Assembly: GCA_004335835.1 (NCBI GenBank)
Contig: RWJK01001654.1
Location: 62,001 to 126,000, forward strand
DNA from: Scenedesmus sp. ARA3
Taxonomy: Eukaryota > Chlorophyta > Chlorophyceae > Sphaeropleales > Scenedesmaceae
Direction: 5' to 3'
DNA: 64,000 nt
The translations under genes were made by a program, and so were the position numbers. Position 1 is the first letter of the stretch. Every line of letters starts with the position of its first letter. Below are positions 11,999 through 23,100 of the stretch, piece by piece. Below the pieces are notes generated by a model, which saw only the letters and a program-made list of their open reading frames with translations, had not been told where the DNA came from and searched no databases.

Positions 11999-12955
11999 TT
12001 ACGTGCCCTCTGCTGCTGCTGCCGCTGGCTTGGCCTTGCTCCTGCACAGTGCCTTGTGCCACTTCCAGTGCTCCACCTGGCAGGCCTTGCAGCAGTACCT
12101 GGCAATGACAGCAGCAGCAGCAGCAGAAGCAGCAGCAGCGGCTTGCAGCATTGGTACAGCACAGAACATGCGGCATCCTGCACCAAGGAAGGAACTAACC
12201 GGAACAACGCAAGTCGGCATTAAGCCACCCAGCCGTAACTGCTGCAGCCTCACAGACGATAAGATATACATTGTCCAACAAATGCAAGTAGAACTGTCAG
12301 CACGACTGGCCGCCACGCTTCACAGCTCACCTCGCCGCCTTGCAGCGCCCACACACGCAGCTCTTGCCGCCCACCAGCAGCAGCTCACTGCGCTGCGCTA
12401 GGCTCACACAGCCAGGGTTGTTGCAGGCGCTGCTGAGCGGGATGCGGCCCGCCACTGCCTGCGCAAAGGCGCGCAGTTGCTGCGGTAGGCCTGCCTCCTG
12501 CAAGTCTGCCAGCAGCTCGCGCATTGAGCTGCACTTTGCGGCAGCAGCTGCACTGTCAGGAAGGCTGTCCAGCAGTGCCGCAGCTGCTGTATGCTGCTCC
12601 TTCAGCTGCAGCAGCACGTCTGCTGGCCAAGCACTACACCAGACATCTACGAAGCTTAACAGCGCAGCTGCATACCCCTTGCATCAGTCCACTAACCTGC
12701 ACCGCAGCAGTGCAGCACGATGCGCAAAATCTGCTGCATCAGAAGCCGTCTCACAGCCGAATCGTACTAAAGGCTGCTGCCCGCACGCAGCACCCTCCAT
12801 TGCACTTGCCACCACAAACAAGCAGCGGCTCAGCAGCACTCCCCACGGCGCTGCATCCACACCACCTGCTGCTATCAGCGGGGCTTGGGAGGCATCTGAC
12901 GTGTGTGCCTGGCTGCCTGCCACTGCATGGCTGCTGCTGTTGCTGTCAGTGCCCG

Positions 12956-13000
<45 letters not shown>

Positions 13001-13096
13001 TGTTGCCGATGTTGCTGCTGGCGCAGCTGTTGCTGGTGGCGCAGCTGTTGCTGGTGGCACAGCTGTTGCTGCTGCCCCTGCTGCTCCTGCTGCTGG

Positions 13097-13149
<53 letters not shown>

Positions 13150-13364
13150 NNNNNNNNNNNNNNNNNNNNNNNNNNNNNNNNNNNNNNNNNNNNNNNNNNN
13201 NNNNNNNNNNNNNNNNNNNNNNNNNNNNNNNNNNNNNNNNNNNNNNNNNNNNNNNNNNNNNNNNNNNNNNNNNNNNNNNNNNNNNNNNNNNNNNNNNNNN
13301 NNNNNNNNNNNNNNNNNNNNNNNNNNNNNNNNNNNNNNNNNNNNNNNNNNNNNNNNNNNNNNNN

Positions 13365-13422
<58 letters not shown>

Positions 13423-14144
13423 AGCGCCTCCAGCGCCGCTGCCGCTGCAGATGGTGGCACAGATGGCAGCCACGTACTCTTTATCTGCAAAAAGAGAGAA
13501 TTCAAAACATGTAGAAGATATGTGAATGACTTTGCTGCGCAGGCACATGTACTACACCTGTGTGACACCTAGACAGGCAGCTTTACGGGTGAGACAGCTT
13601 GAGGAACCATTGGAACACTGAATCACTGGCAACCTGGACATAAGCGCTGGACGCTGAATTACAGGAACATGCGTCCACTTTCAAATGCAACCACCACAGG
13701 GCAGCATGATGTGCTCTGCTGTGATCCTCACCATCTTCTGCCAGCAGCACCAGAAGCAGCTCCGTCAGGCCCTCTTCAAGCCAGCTGCCAACTTCTGCAT
13801 CCTCGCCACTGCTTAAGGCGGGCTCAGCCAGCACTTGCTGCAGGTGTGGCAGCAGCTGCAGCGCAACAGGCTGCATCAGGCTCTGCTTCACTGGCGTCAG
13901 CAGCTTGCAGCCTTCCTTCGTAAAAACCTTCAGCATCTGCATCAATGCACCCAGGCTGGAAACCTTGCAGTCGGTGTCTTCGGTCAGCAGCACAGACTGC
14001 ACTGACCAGCGCCCATGGCTGTAGCAGGCCCTCAAAGAAGCCCTGCACCTGCTGCTGCTGCTGCTGCTGCTGTGCCAAGACGCAGCCAGGCATGCTGCTG
14101 CTTGTAGGCTCAGGGACATCAGCGATGATACGGCTGTCACCTCC

Positions 14145-14187
<43 letters not shown>

Positions 14188-15473
14188 ATGCTGCCGTTGT
14201 TGCTGTTGCTGCCGCTGCTGCTGTTGTTTCGTGCGCTCTGCTGCATGTCCCACACTTCCTGCAGCAGATCGGCGATCAGCTCCAGCGCACTCCCTGTGCG
14301 GCTGGCTGACTCATCAATGACAGCAGCCAGGGCAGCTGGTGATGCCAGCACATGCTGCACCTGCGAAAAGCCAGCCGCCTGCAGCAGCTGCGCAATTGCG
14401 CTACTGCCAGAAGGCTCAGTGGCCCATGCTGCTGCTGCTGCTGCTGCTGCTGCGGCTGCTGCTGCTTGTGGCTTTGGGCTGTCACCACTCATGCAATGAC
14501 CACCGCTGCCGGCGCTGGCGCTGCCGCAGCTGCCGCTGCTGCTGCTGCTACTGCACAGCAGGCAAGCCAGGTGCTGCACATGCAGAGCATGCGCAGCAGC
14601 AAGCAGGCGCAGGAGCTCTGTTGAACGCAGCAGCTGCTGCACTGGCGGGGCGGGGCTGTCCTGGCTGTCGGCTGAAGGCATGAGCATACCATGTGATGCC
14701 CAGCTGGCCACTAAGCCATGAGAGCCCTTCAGCTCTTCAACCAAACCTATGCAAAGCTGCATGGTCATTCTCACGGCCCAGCGCACGCCATGATGATCTG
14801 CAGAGTTGGTTAGCACTGCTACTGCCAGTCGCGCAGCAGGCAGGGCAGCGTCCCTGAGCGGTGTGCTGCCGCCGATCCAGCTGTGGCGGGTGCTGCTGCT
14901 GCTGCTGCCTGATGGCCACACAGCCGCCAAAACGTCTGTCAGGTACAACTCTGCCATCGCTAGCCCCATCGCAGCGCTGGTGAGGTCCGGACCTGACTGC
15001 TGCTGCTGCTGCTCCTGCTGGTGCTGCTCAAGCATGCGTGCTGTTGAGATGCAGGCGGCAGGAAGAGACGCCAGCAGGCCTGCACAGCATGCGCACAATC
15101 GTGCAACACAAAGCATTGTTAGCCTGATAAATAATTTGTGTGACCCTGTTGAAGGGATGCCAGGCACCTACTCAAAAGCTCGAAGCAGAGCTCTGCCCAT
15201 GCACCCAGGCAGCATGAGGATTCTTTGTAAGAAACTCAGCCATATTGCTCTTGCAGCAGCAGATGATACAGTGTTCCGGCTTCATGCGCGTCAAGCTGCT
15301 TGGTCTGCGTGCGTACCTGATGACTGTACCGCCACAGCGACTTCCACCTGGGCACGCATGCTGCTGGCTGGTGATGTGCTGTTCACGTGTGACCCTGCAA
15401 CCCCTGCTACCGCCTGACAACATCGTGTAATGCAAAGCAGCCCCCGCCTGTATGCCGACAGGCTGCCCCTGCC

Positions 15474-15508
<35 letters not shown>

Positions 15509-15764
15509 GGCTGGCTCCCTGCGGAACTAAGGCCAGCCCTCTGCTAGCTGCTTGAGCTGCTTGCTTCAAAAGCGGTACAACTTCGCTGGCGTTCTCGACA
15601 GACACGAGTACTGCAGCCCGTTCAGCCTGGTGCTGCACAATGGCCATCGGAAAGGCTTTGTAAAGCCTCGGCTGCAGCTTGCCGAACGCTTCGATGTCTC
15701 CCTCAGCGAGATCCTTGAGCAGCTTGTGTCTCTCTGCACATGGCATGTGAATGAAGCGCTGCAT
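11999..15764 (-). CDS. MYND zinc-finger protein with long low-complexity regions
   Basis: Likely exons: 15317-15764 (ATG at 15764), 13732-15079, 12697-13484 (broken by the assembly gap), 12331-12633 and 11999-12098. The C terminus, joined across the last intron, is a MYND-type zinc finger: CNNPGC, then CVCGRCKAARYCCKACQ and HWKWHKALC. MYND fingers usually bind proline-rich protein partners. The large middle region is helical-looking and Leu/Ala/Gln-rich, with serine runs coded by AGC triplets. In exon 2 the frame has to change by one base near 14000 (from FFEGLLQPWALVSAV to SVLLTEDTDCKVSSLG), so there is a sequence error or a real lesion. Such single-MYND proteins are common in chlorophytes; the exact role is unknown. 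It shares a divergent upstream region with the SPICE1-like gene. Confidence 0.7.
12951..13421. repeat. Long CTG/CAG tracts flanking the assembly gap
   Basis: CTG runs at about 12951-12992, 13089-13149 and 13365-13421 surround the N gap. On the minus strand they fall inside an exon of the MYND gene and read as serine (AGC), glutamine or alanine depending on frame. The true repeat length is unknown. Confidence 0.9.
13150..13364. other. Assembly gap (215 N) inside a CTG repeat
   Basis: A run of N with CTG repeats at both edges. The gap sits in the third exon of the MYND gene, so the reading frame across it cannot be confirmed from this sequence. Confidence 0.98.
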
Positions 15765-16950
15765 GTTGCTGCGGGTGGCTTTCGTGTTGAGCTGCGGGTC
15801 TTTTGTGAGAAATTTGAAGGCCCGCGTATCAAGGCATGTCTGTGTTGTGTTGATACAATTGACGAAATATCACAGGCCTAGTTGCGGAAACCCTGACTGA
15901 AAGTTTGAACGCTTTTGTATTCGAAGGCATTGGAATGACAACCTTGGATGGCAACAGTAGTGGCGCTGCAGCCTAACAGCCAGAAAGTTGAACGCGAAAT
16001 TTCGATGAAACTGATATTAGATTATCGCCGTCAATGGTTGATGTCTCTAAACTGCCATCAAGCCACGTCACGCCATGCTGTGGTGGCTACCATACCTTAT
16101 GGCCGAGCCACCTGTAGGCCATGGGCCACCTGTAGGCCATGGGGCACCTGTAGGCCATGGGCCACCTGTAGGCGCCAGTACGGCATAGGCATGCGTATGC
16201 CCAGCTGAAAGCGGCTGAAGCTCAAGCATCAATTTACTGACCTTTTTTACAGATGATGCGATTGATATTGCACTGCTTGCAAGCACTGCTTCTGGGTTAC
16301 TGGGTCAAGGCTGCGTGTCAACACTGCGGCAACAGCAGGTTGCCACAACAATGCCGCAGCTTGCTGCAGCGGACATCATCAGCTCGGTGAAGGTACCCTC
16401 CTCATGGCGGTATTTCCTTCACGAGGGCCTGAGCCAAGCAGCACGGTCACTGAGCTGAGCTGCTTCCTGTCCAGCGTAACAGCTACCTGTCAGAGGCGGA
16501 GTCTGCTGGCGCCAGTGCCACCGCTATGGTTCTACAACAGCATTGTGTGGTTCAGAACCCAAGACGTTGGCATGGCAAGGGCGGTGCTATGGCCCGCTTT
16601 GCAGCTGGTGTGACAGCTCTTGCACCGCCAATGTATTTGCTGTTCTCCTAGCATTCTGACTAGCTGTAAAACAGCTTTGGAATGCAAACCAATCATCTGT
16701 CTGTGACGGACAAACCTTTTTGTTCACGTATTCGCTGGGCAGGCGGATCGACCCTTGGCATCCACACGGCAAACCCCAGCTGTCAGAAGCAAGTCAAATG
16801 TGTCTGACAAATTTTCAGGAGGAGACGTCTTGCGAGCCTCAGTGTGGTTTCTGATAGTGCAGCCATATTGTATTGTGTTGATGTCGCATCGTTTTGACTG
16901 ACCAAGCGATCAGCCAACTGATGTTGTGAGCAGCACACTCGAGAGCAGCG
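15765..16950. other. Divergent intergenic region, about 1.2 kb
   Basis: Between two genes that point away from each other (MYND on minus, SPICE1-like on plus), so it should hold both promoters. It contains the 18-base minisatellite at 16108-16174. I found no clear TATA box. ORFs of 60 to 90 codons look like chance. Confidence 0.45.
16108..16174. repeat. 18-bp minisatellite, about 3.7 copies
   Basis: The unit CCACCTGTAGGCCATGGG is repeated head to tail with one base change in the third copy. Each unit contains GGCCATGG, giving an array of short palindromes in the divergent promoter region. Confidence 0.9.
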
Positions 16951-19685
16951 ATGCGCAGGCACTACTACAGACAGCAGTATCGGGTGCCAAAGGAGCTGAA
17001 ACCTCCGAAGAAGAAACGGAGTCAGCCGCTCGTGCAGCCGGCTTGGGATGTAAGAGCTGCTGGTTGCACAGCAACAGCATGCTGCTGCACAGCAACAGTC
17101 TACGCACAGTAGCAGAAACAACCTTACAATCGCATGCTTATCCTCCGCAGGACACTATCCATGACCTCAACCAATTGAGGTTGTCACCAGAGGAGCAGGT
17201 GAGGAACAGTGCAGTGTCTTGCAAGGACGCACAGCATGCTTCAAGCGGAGTGTTATGGCAGCATGCACAGCAACCTGTCGACAGAAGCATGTGTTGCACC
17301 GTCGCTTGTGCATGGATGAATAGCTCATGTGGTGTAAAAGTACAACAACGTGGCACTGTACGCTTATCTCCTGTGTTGTTGCTTGTTTGCAGCTGCGGAG
17401 GCGTCTGTCGCGTATTTCAAACAACCAGCTGGGAGTAGCAGTGCTGTCAAGCAGAAAGGTGTTGCTCTCAGGCAAGCACAACTATTTGTGTCATCTGCTT
17501 AGCTTGCTTGAAGGGGGCAGCAGCATCAATAACTTCTATCAAGACAGCATTACTGCTGGCAGGCATACACGCACCAGACATGTCTGTGCATGTGCCAGCA
17601 GCCCATCTCGGCATCTGTGCACCAAAGCTTGCCGTACACTGCAGTGCCATCGCCACCTGTGCTGTGTGCCATCAGCGCCCGTTGCTTGCCTTCCTGCACG
17701 CTGTTGCTCCTGTAGGTGGCTCCTCCCGCTACACACACAGCACTGCCTCAGCAGATGCAGCTGAGTTGTCGTCAGGCAGTGACGACGATGACGACGAGAA
17801 CGCCGGGTATGCACATGCCAGCGACCCAGGAGATGATCTTTCGCACCAGCAGCAGCAGCACAGGCGGCGGCAGCTGCACTGGGATGCAGCGGGCTCAGCA
17901 GGTGCTGCTGGAGCAGGTGTAGCAGCAGACGGCGATGACGAAGATGATCTTTGTCAGTGGCAGGGAGGCCTGAGCCCCCCGCAGCACTTGCCGCAGCAGC
18001 AGGCACAAGGTCTAGGTGCCCTGCGTGACATCAGCAACAGCAGCAGGATGGCGCAGGGGCACCGTCACAGCCAGCAGCACCTCAAGCAGAAGCAACAGCA
18101 GGATGCAGCAGGAAGCAGCAGGGCGGCGGAGGACGCAGCATGTAATGCTGTGCATGTGGAGCAGGATGGGCGCCTGCTGGTTGAGGCGCAGGTGCTGCAG
18201 CTGCTGCTGGACAAGGTATGCTTACAAATATGCGGACTGGCCAGGCGTAGGACAGCAGCCGCACCCTACGCATGGTGCTTCTCTCATTGTGATGCGTAGC
18301 TTGCATGGCAGAGCAATCTTCATGCACAGAAGTGCTTTTGTCTGTCAGCAATGTCTTGGCTTCAGGCACATGCAGAAAGCGTATCATGTTAAGGCGGCGT
18401 GCATGCTGGCGCAATTGCTGCAGATCGACATGCTGGAGCACACGCTCAGGCAACAGCAGCAACCAGCAGATGGCCAGCAACCCAGCAGCAACAACCAGCA
18501 GCAGCAGCATCACGTGGAGCAGCAGCTACGGCAGCAACTTGCAGCCACAGAGCAGCAGCTGGCGCGCTTGCAGGAGGAGCACACGCAGTATGTTGACCGC
18601 ACCAGCAGCCTGCTGGTGCGCCTGCAGGCACAGATGCAGCAGCTCATGAGGCAGGCACCAGGCTTGGCTGCAGCGGCAGGTGAGGCAGGAGTGTGCATTC
18701 CTGCAGCATGTGCAGTGACGCAGCAACGCATGCATGCTACTCAGAAGTATGAAGCCTACTGCTTGATGTGGCGTCAACCACTCTTCCTCAACGCACAGCC
18801 ACCAAACAAAAACTGCTGGTTATGTTTGCTGACACACCTGCATGCGTGATGTGTGCTGCAGGTTTTGGAGAGCTGCAAGACCTGGCAGGACTGCAGCAAC
18901 CGGTCAACCAGCCACAGCCAGCAGCTGCATGGGAGGTGCCTGCTAGAAGCAGCAGCCCACAGCGGCCAGCAGCAGCAGCAGTACCGGGCCTAAGGAGCAG
19001 CGCTGCTGGCAGTGCTGCTGGCAAGTCGCCGAGCAAGGCACACCTACGGCCAGCAACTGCGGTGTCAGTCACTGCACTGTCGCACAGGCCTGGCAGCACA
19101 GGCGCCGGCAGCGCCGCTGCATCACCTGTGCGCGCTTCTGCTGCAGCACCAGCAGGCGTCAATCATCACGATGCATACCTACGCAGCATGCTGGGCGCAA
19201 GCAGCCAGAGTGACAGCCCGCTGCCGTTCAGCAGAGCTGTGCCTGCGCCGATCGCAGCACCCAACCCGGCAGCTGCTGCAGCTGCAGCACCGTCGCGCGC
19301 AACAGCCTCGCCAGTAAAGCAGCAGCAGCAGAGGCCTGGTGGCTGGAGCAACGCAGACCAAGTGGCTCCGGTGATTTCTGCGTACAGCAGCGCAGGGCAG
19401 GCTGCTGGAGCAGCATTGGCCCCTGGCTTGGCAGCAGAGACGTATGCTGCCCTGCCTGGCCTGCAGGATGTGGGCTGGGGGCTAGCAGAGGGCCTGCCTA
19501 GGTCAGCAGTGAGCAGGGTGTTCACTGCTGCTGGTGTTGCAGAGGCTGCAGAGCTGCCACCACGGCCCCGGGCACTGATGGGTCAGCTTGCAGGCAATGT
19601 ATCGCTGATGGACCACTTGCGGGCAGCCAAGGCAGCAGCAGCGGCGCAGGGGACGGCAACCGATGCCGTGGGCATGCGTGTGTAG
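16951..19685 (+). CDS. SPICE1-like spindle and centriole-associated protein
   Basis: Likely exons: 16951-17049, 17151-17198, 17393-17458, 17716-18215, 18376-18679 and 18862-19685. The start exon codes a very basic stretch ending PKKKRSQPLVQPAWD, and the next two code DTIHDLNQLRLSPEEQ and LRRRLSRISNN. This matches the N-terminal signature of SPICE1 (basic Lys run, then EWD.TV.DL...R.TPE.L.RR), a protein needed for centriole duplication and spindle structure in animals. Further on are an acidic Asp/Glu patch, a Gln-rich coiled coil (VEQQLRQQLAATEQQLARLQ, near 18510-18600), and a low-complexity Ala/Ser/Pro tail ending in a helical segment (LMGQLAGNVSLMDHLRAAKA). The join between exons 3 and 4 does not keep phase, so a small exon between 17459 and 17715 is probably missing from this model. 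Identification rests on the N terminus only. Confidence 0.6.
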
Positions 19686-20184
19686 AAGGCCTGCGTCGGC
19701 ACGGCATGCACTGCGCAGTGGCTGTGCAAGTTGCCCATCATAATTGATTGCTGCAAGCACAACCTGTATTCAGAGTGGTGCCATTGGGTTCTGCCAGCCT
19801 GCATGTGTCAGCTGGCTGTATCTGTACACGCTGAGGTCCTCTTGCTGGTAGCTCGGGTAGCTGGTAGCATGAGGAGCAGTGGCATGCTACTTACATAACG
19901 AACAGTGCACTGTGTGGCGCGGCACTTGTTTTATACTGTCAACAATGGTAATCATATACTGCATCCACAGCAGTACATGTTTAACAGAATGCTGTTCCCG
20001 TGTCGCGCTGCAAAGCTGTCAACCACGTAACGGTGCTGACGCGTCGCATGCTGCTTCTCCCTCGGAAACAACATATGCGACACATAGTTTATTACCACCT
20101 GTTTGATGCGTTTAAGCTGGTGATAAACTCTGCTGTGCTGGCGCTGTTAACGCTCACTCTTATCATCACTGGTGCTGTGCTGGC
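19686..20184. other. Intergenic, 0.5 kb
   Basis: Between two plus-strand genes: the 3' untranslated region of the SPICE1-like gene and the promoter of the acyl-activating enzyme. No TATA box, RNA gene or repeat was recognised. Confidence 0.4.
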
Positions 20185-23100
20185 ATGCCTCCACTGTCAG
20201 CTGTAGCGGCCAAATGGGGCCTGAAAGAGCATGTGCAGCTGCTACAGGAGCTCGATCGGCAGCTGCAGGGGCAGCAGCTGGATGCTAGCCAGGTCTGACT
20301 TGGCATCCCTTGGAACTGCCCACCTGCTGCATGCTGCTGTTTCCAACCGCTGCTGTTTGTTGCTATGTAGGCTTGGGTGCGGCTTTGCAGCGAGCTACTC
20401 GTGCCAGAGCAGCCTTTTGAGCTGCACCAGCAGCTGTATGCTGCTGTTTATGCATCATGGGATGTGTCACAGCATGGCCCTGCGCCTGTGTGGGTGCCAG
20501 ACCAGCAGACTGTGCACCAGACAAACGCAGCTCGCTTTATGCAGCACTTTCAGGTGAGCATTACAGCAATGCTGGTGAATGTGCTGTATTGGGCGCGTTT
20601 GTCGGATAGCTGATGGATGATACCAGTGCAGCAAAGCGGCAGTGCTGTTGCTGCTGCCGCTGCTACTGCCCCTGCTGCTGCTGCTGCTGCTGCGGCTGCT
20701 GCTGCTGCTGCTGCTGCTGCCAGGGGTGAGGTAGCTCAGCTGGTTGCACTGCGTTGAGTAATGTACCAGGCACTGGAAGTTTGCAGCAGCAGCACAGTAC
20801 GGTACTGCAGCTGTCCTGGGCCTCTTTGTAGCCGGCAGCACCGCATGCCTTGTTTTCAATGCTTCCCTGCAAAGCTGCCAAAGCAAGCTGCCTTCATGTT
20901 TCCGCAGCCGCCAGCAAACCCTCATAGTTCTGCATCTGTCACTGCATGTGTTGTGTACCTTCACCTGCACCACCCAGGGTGACCTTCGCTGGGAGGCGCA
21001 GCGCACAGGGGATCCCTCCAGGGACTGGTTGCAATCAGACATTCATTAGCTTGTAGCAGCAGGTTCATTGCTCTGGACGCTTTGAGGCCTCTGTTTCATG
21101 CAACACCCCAGGCCTTGTTTTCATACGCCTTTCCTGCAAATCTATGTTCTGCCACGCTCAGCATATCCTCCAATCCTGTCCATGTTACAAACCACTCTCC
21201 TTTCACTGCCCAGGGTGACCTCCGCTGGGAGGCGCAGCGCACAGGAGACCCCTCCAGGGACTGGCTTCAACCAGACAATTAACAGCTGTAGCAGCAGGTT
21301 TATTGCTCTGGAGTCTTTGAGGCCTCTGTTTCATGCAACATCCAGGCCTTGTTTTCATACGTCTTTCCTACCAAGCTTTATTTAGATACGATCAGCACAT
21401 CCTCCAATTCTGTCATGTTGCAACACTGCGCAGGGGGATCTTCGCTGGGAGGCGCAGCGTACAGGAGAGCCCTCCAGGGACTGGCCGCTGCTGCAGCATG
21501 TGTCCTGCGCCAACCCCAATGTGTTCTGGGCTGCAGTGGCAAAGGAGCTGGGGCTGCAGCAGGGCCTGGCTGCACCTCCCAGCTGCATGTTGCAGGAGCG
21601 GCATGATCAGCCAGACAAAGCCAGCTGGCTTCCGGGTGAGCCGGCAGTGCACAGCTACTGCTGGAGTTGCAGTCGCTCTTTGTGCTGACCAAGCTCTCTA
21701 GTACTTGCCCAAACAAGTGCATGGGCGCAGCACACCAATGCATCCGTACATTGAAACTAACCCCCACTACATGCACAGCGCTTTGATCTTAGCACACACC
21801 CATGCCTGTGACCTTTGTCAGCACCTCTTCTGCTGCTGCTCCCGCCGCATGCTGCTGTGCAGGCGCCCGCCTGAACATTGCAGCATGTGCGCTGCACTCG
21901 CCGCGTGCCCCCAGCCCCAGCAGCCCAGCCATCACTTGGGCAGATGAGGGGGCACCAACGCAGCTGCAGCACATCAGCTGGGACGAGCTGCGGCAGCGCT
22001 GCATGCAGGTGGCTGCGTGTGTGGCAGCAAAGTACCAGCCAGGTGTGGGTTTGTATGTCTGGCATGCGTGGCAACAGCTGTTGTGTATCACAGCATGCAA
22101 CACTGGCACTGCAGCAGCAAACGTGGAGGCAGGAGAGCATGTGGAGCCACTGTGCTGTGTTGCGCTGGGCAGAGCTACACTCCAACTTGGCTCAATGGCA
22201 GAACATCCCCTGGGCGGTGCTCACGGACCAGCCAGCATGCAACAACATTATTCTTTTATTCAAGTCATATCTGCAATTTCTTCCCTGCTGCTGCCGCTGC
22301 TGCAGGTGACGCGCTGGCTATTGCCATGCCCCTGACTGTGGAGGCTGCCGTCATCTACTTTGGCATCGTGCTGGCGGGCTGCGTGGTGGTGTCCATCGCT
22401 GACAGCTTCGCTGCATCGGAGGTGGCGGTGCGGCTTCGCATAGCAGGAGCAGTGGCTGTCTTCACACAGGTGGGTACGTGAAGGGTGTGAGGAGTGTGAG
22501 GAGAGGTTATGAGTCTGAAGCTCCTTGAGTTGTAGCATACCAAAGGGCCCGCCTGCTGTGCTGCTGTTCTGCATGTGCATTTGCACATGCATGACTGGCT
22601 GTCTTCCAGCTTAGGCTGGCTGAAACTGGTCACCAGGTCTGACCAACTTAGGCCGGGTGAATTCAATTGCATCATCTGTTGCGCGCCAAAATTAGCGTAT
22701 TACTGTTGCGTGGTGCTGTTGTTGCGTGCAGGATGTGGTGCTGCGTGGCGGCAAGGCCCTGCCACTGTACAGCCGCGTGACAGGGGACCCCGCAGCTCCG
22801 CCTGCTGTTGTAGTGCCTGCAGCAGGAGCAGGCCAGGCTCGGCTGCCGCTGCGGCAAGGCGACATGCTGTGGAGGGACTTCCTGCAACTGGCTGGGCAGG
22901 GGGGCAGCGGCACAGGCGGTTCTGTGCGCGCGCTGCCGCATGTTGTGGCGGCAANCGCGTACAGCAACATCCTGTTCTCTTCAGGCACAACGGTGAGTAG
23001 ACATTGTTTGTTCAGGCATGTGCATGGTTGACGCGGCAGCATGGCAAAGTCTTGTTCGAGCCAGCTGCACAGCGGCAAGTAGCGCATGCATGCAAGTTGA

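Noticed and set aside
12340..13572. Long open frames on both strands (up to 410 codons) over the CTG repeats and the N gap
   Set aside because: CTG/CAG repeats are open in all six frames and N codons are not stops; only the minus-strand frame joins to MYND-gene sequence on both sides.
20732..20743. TAGCTCAGCTGG, a perfect tRNA A-box word
   Set aside because: No B-box (GGTTCRANNCC) and no pairing acceptor stem in the next 80 bases.
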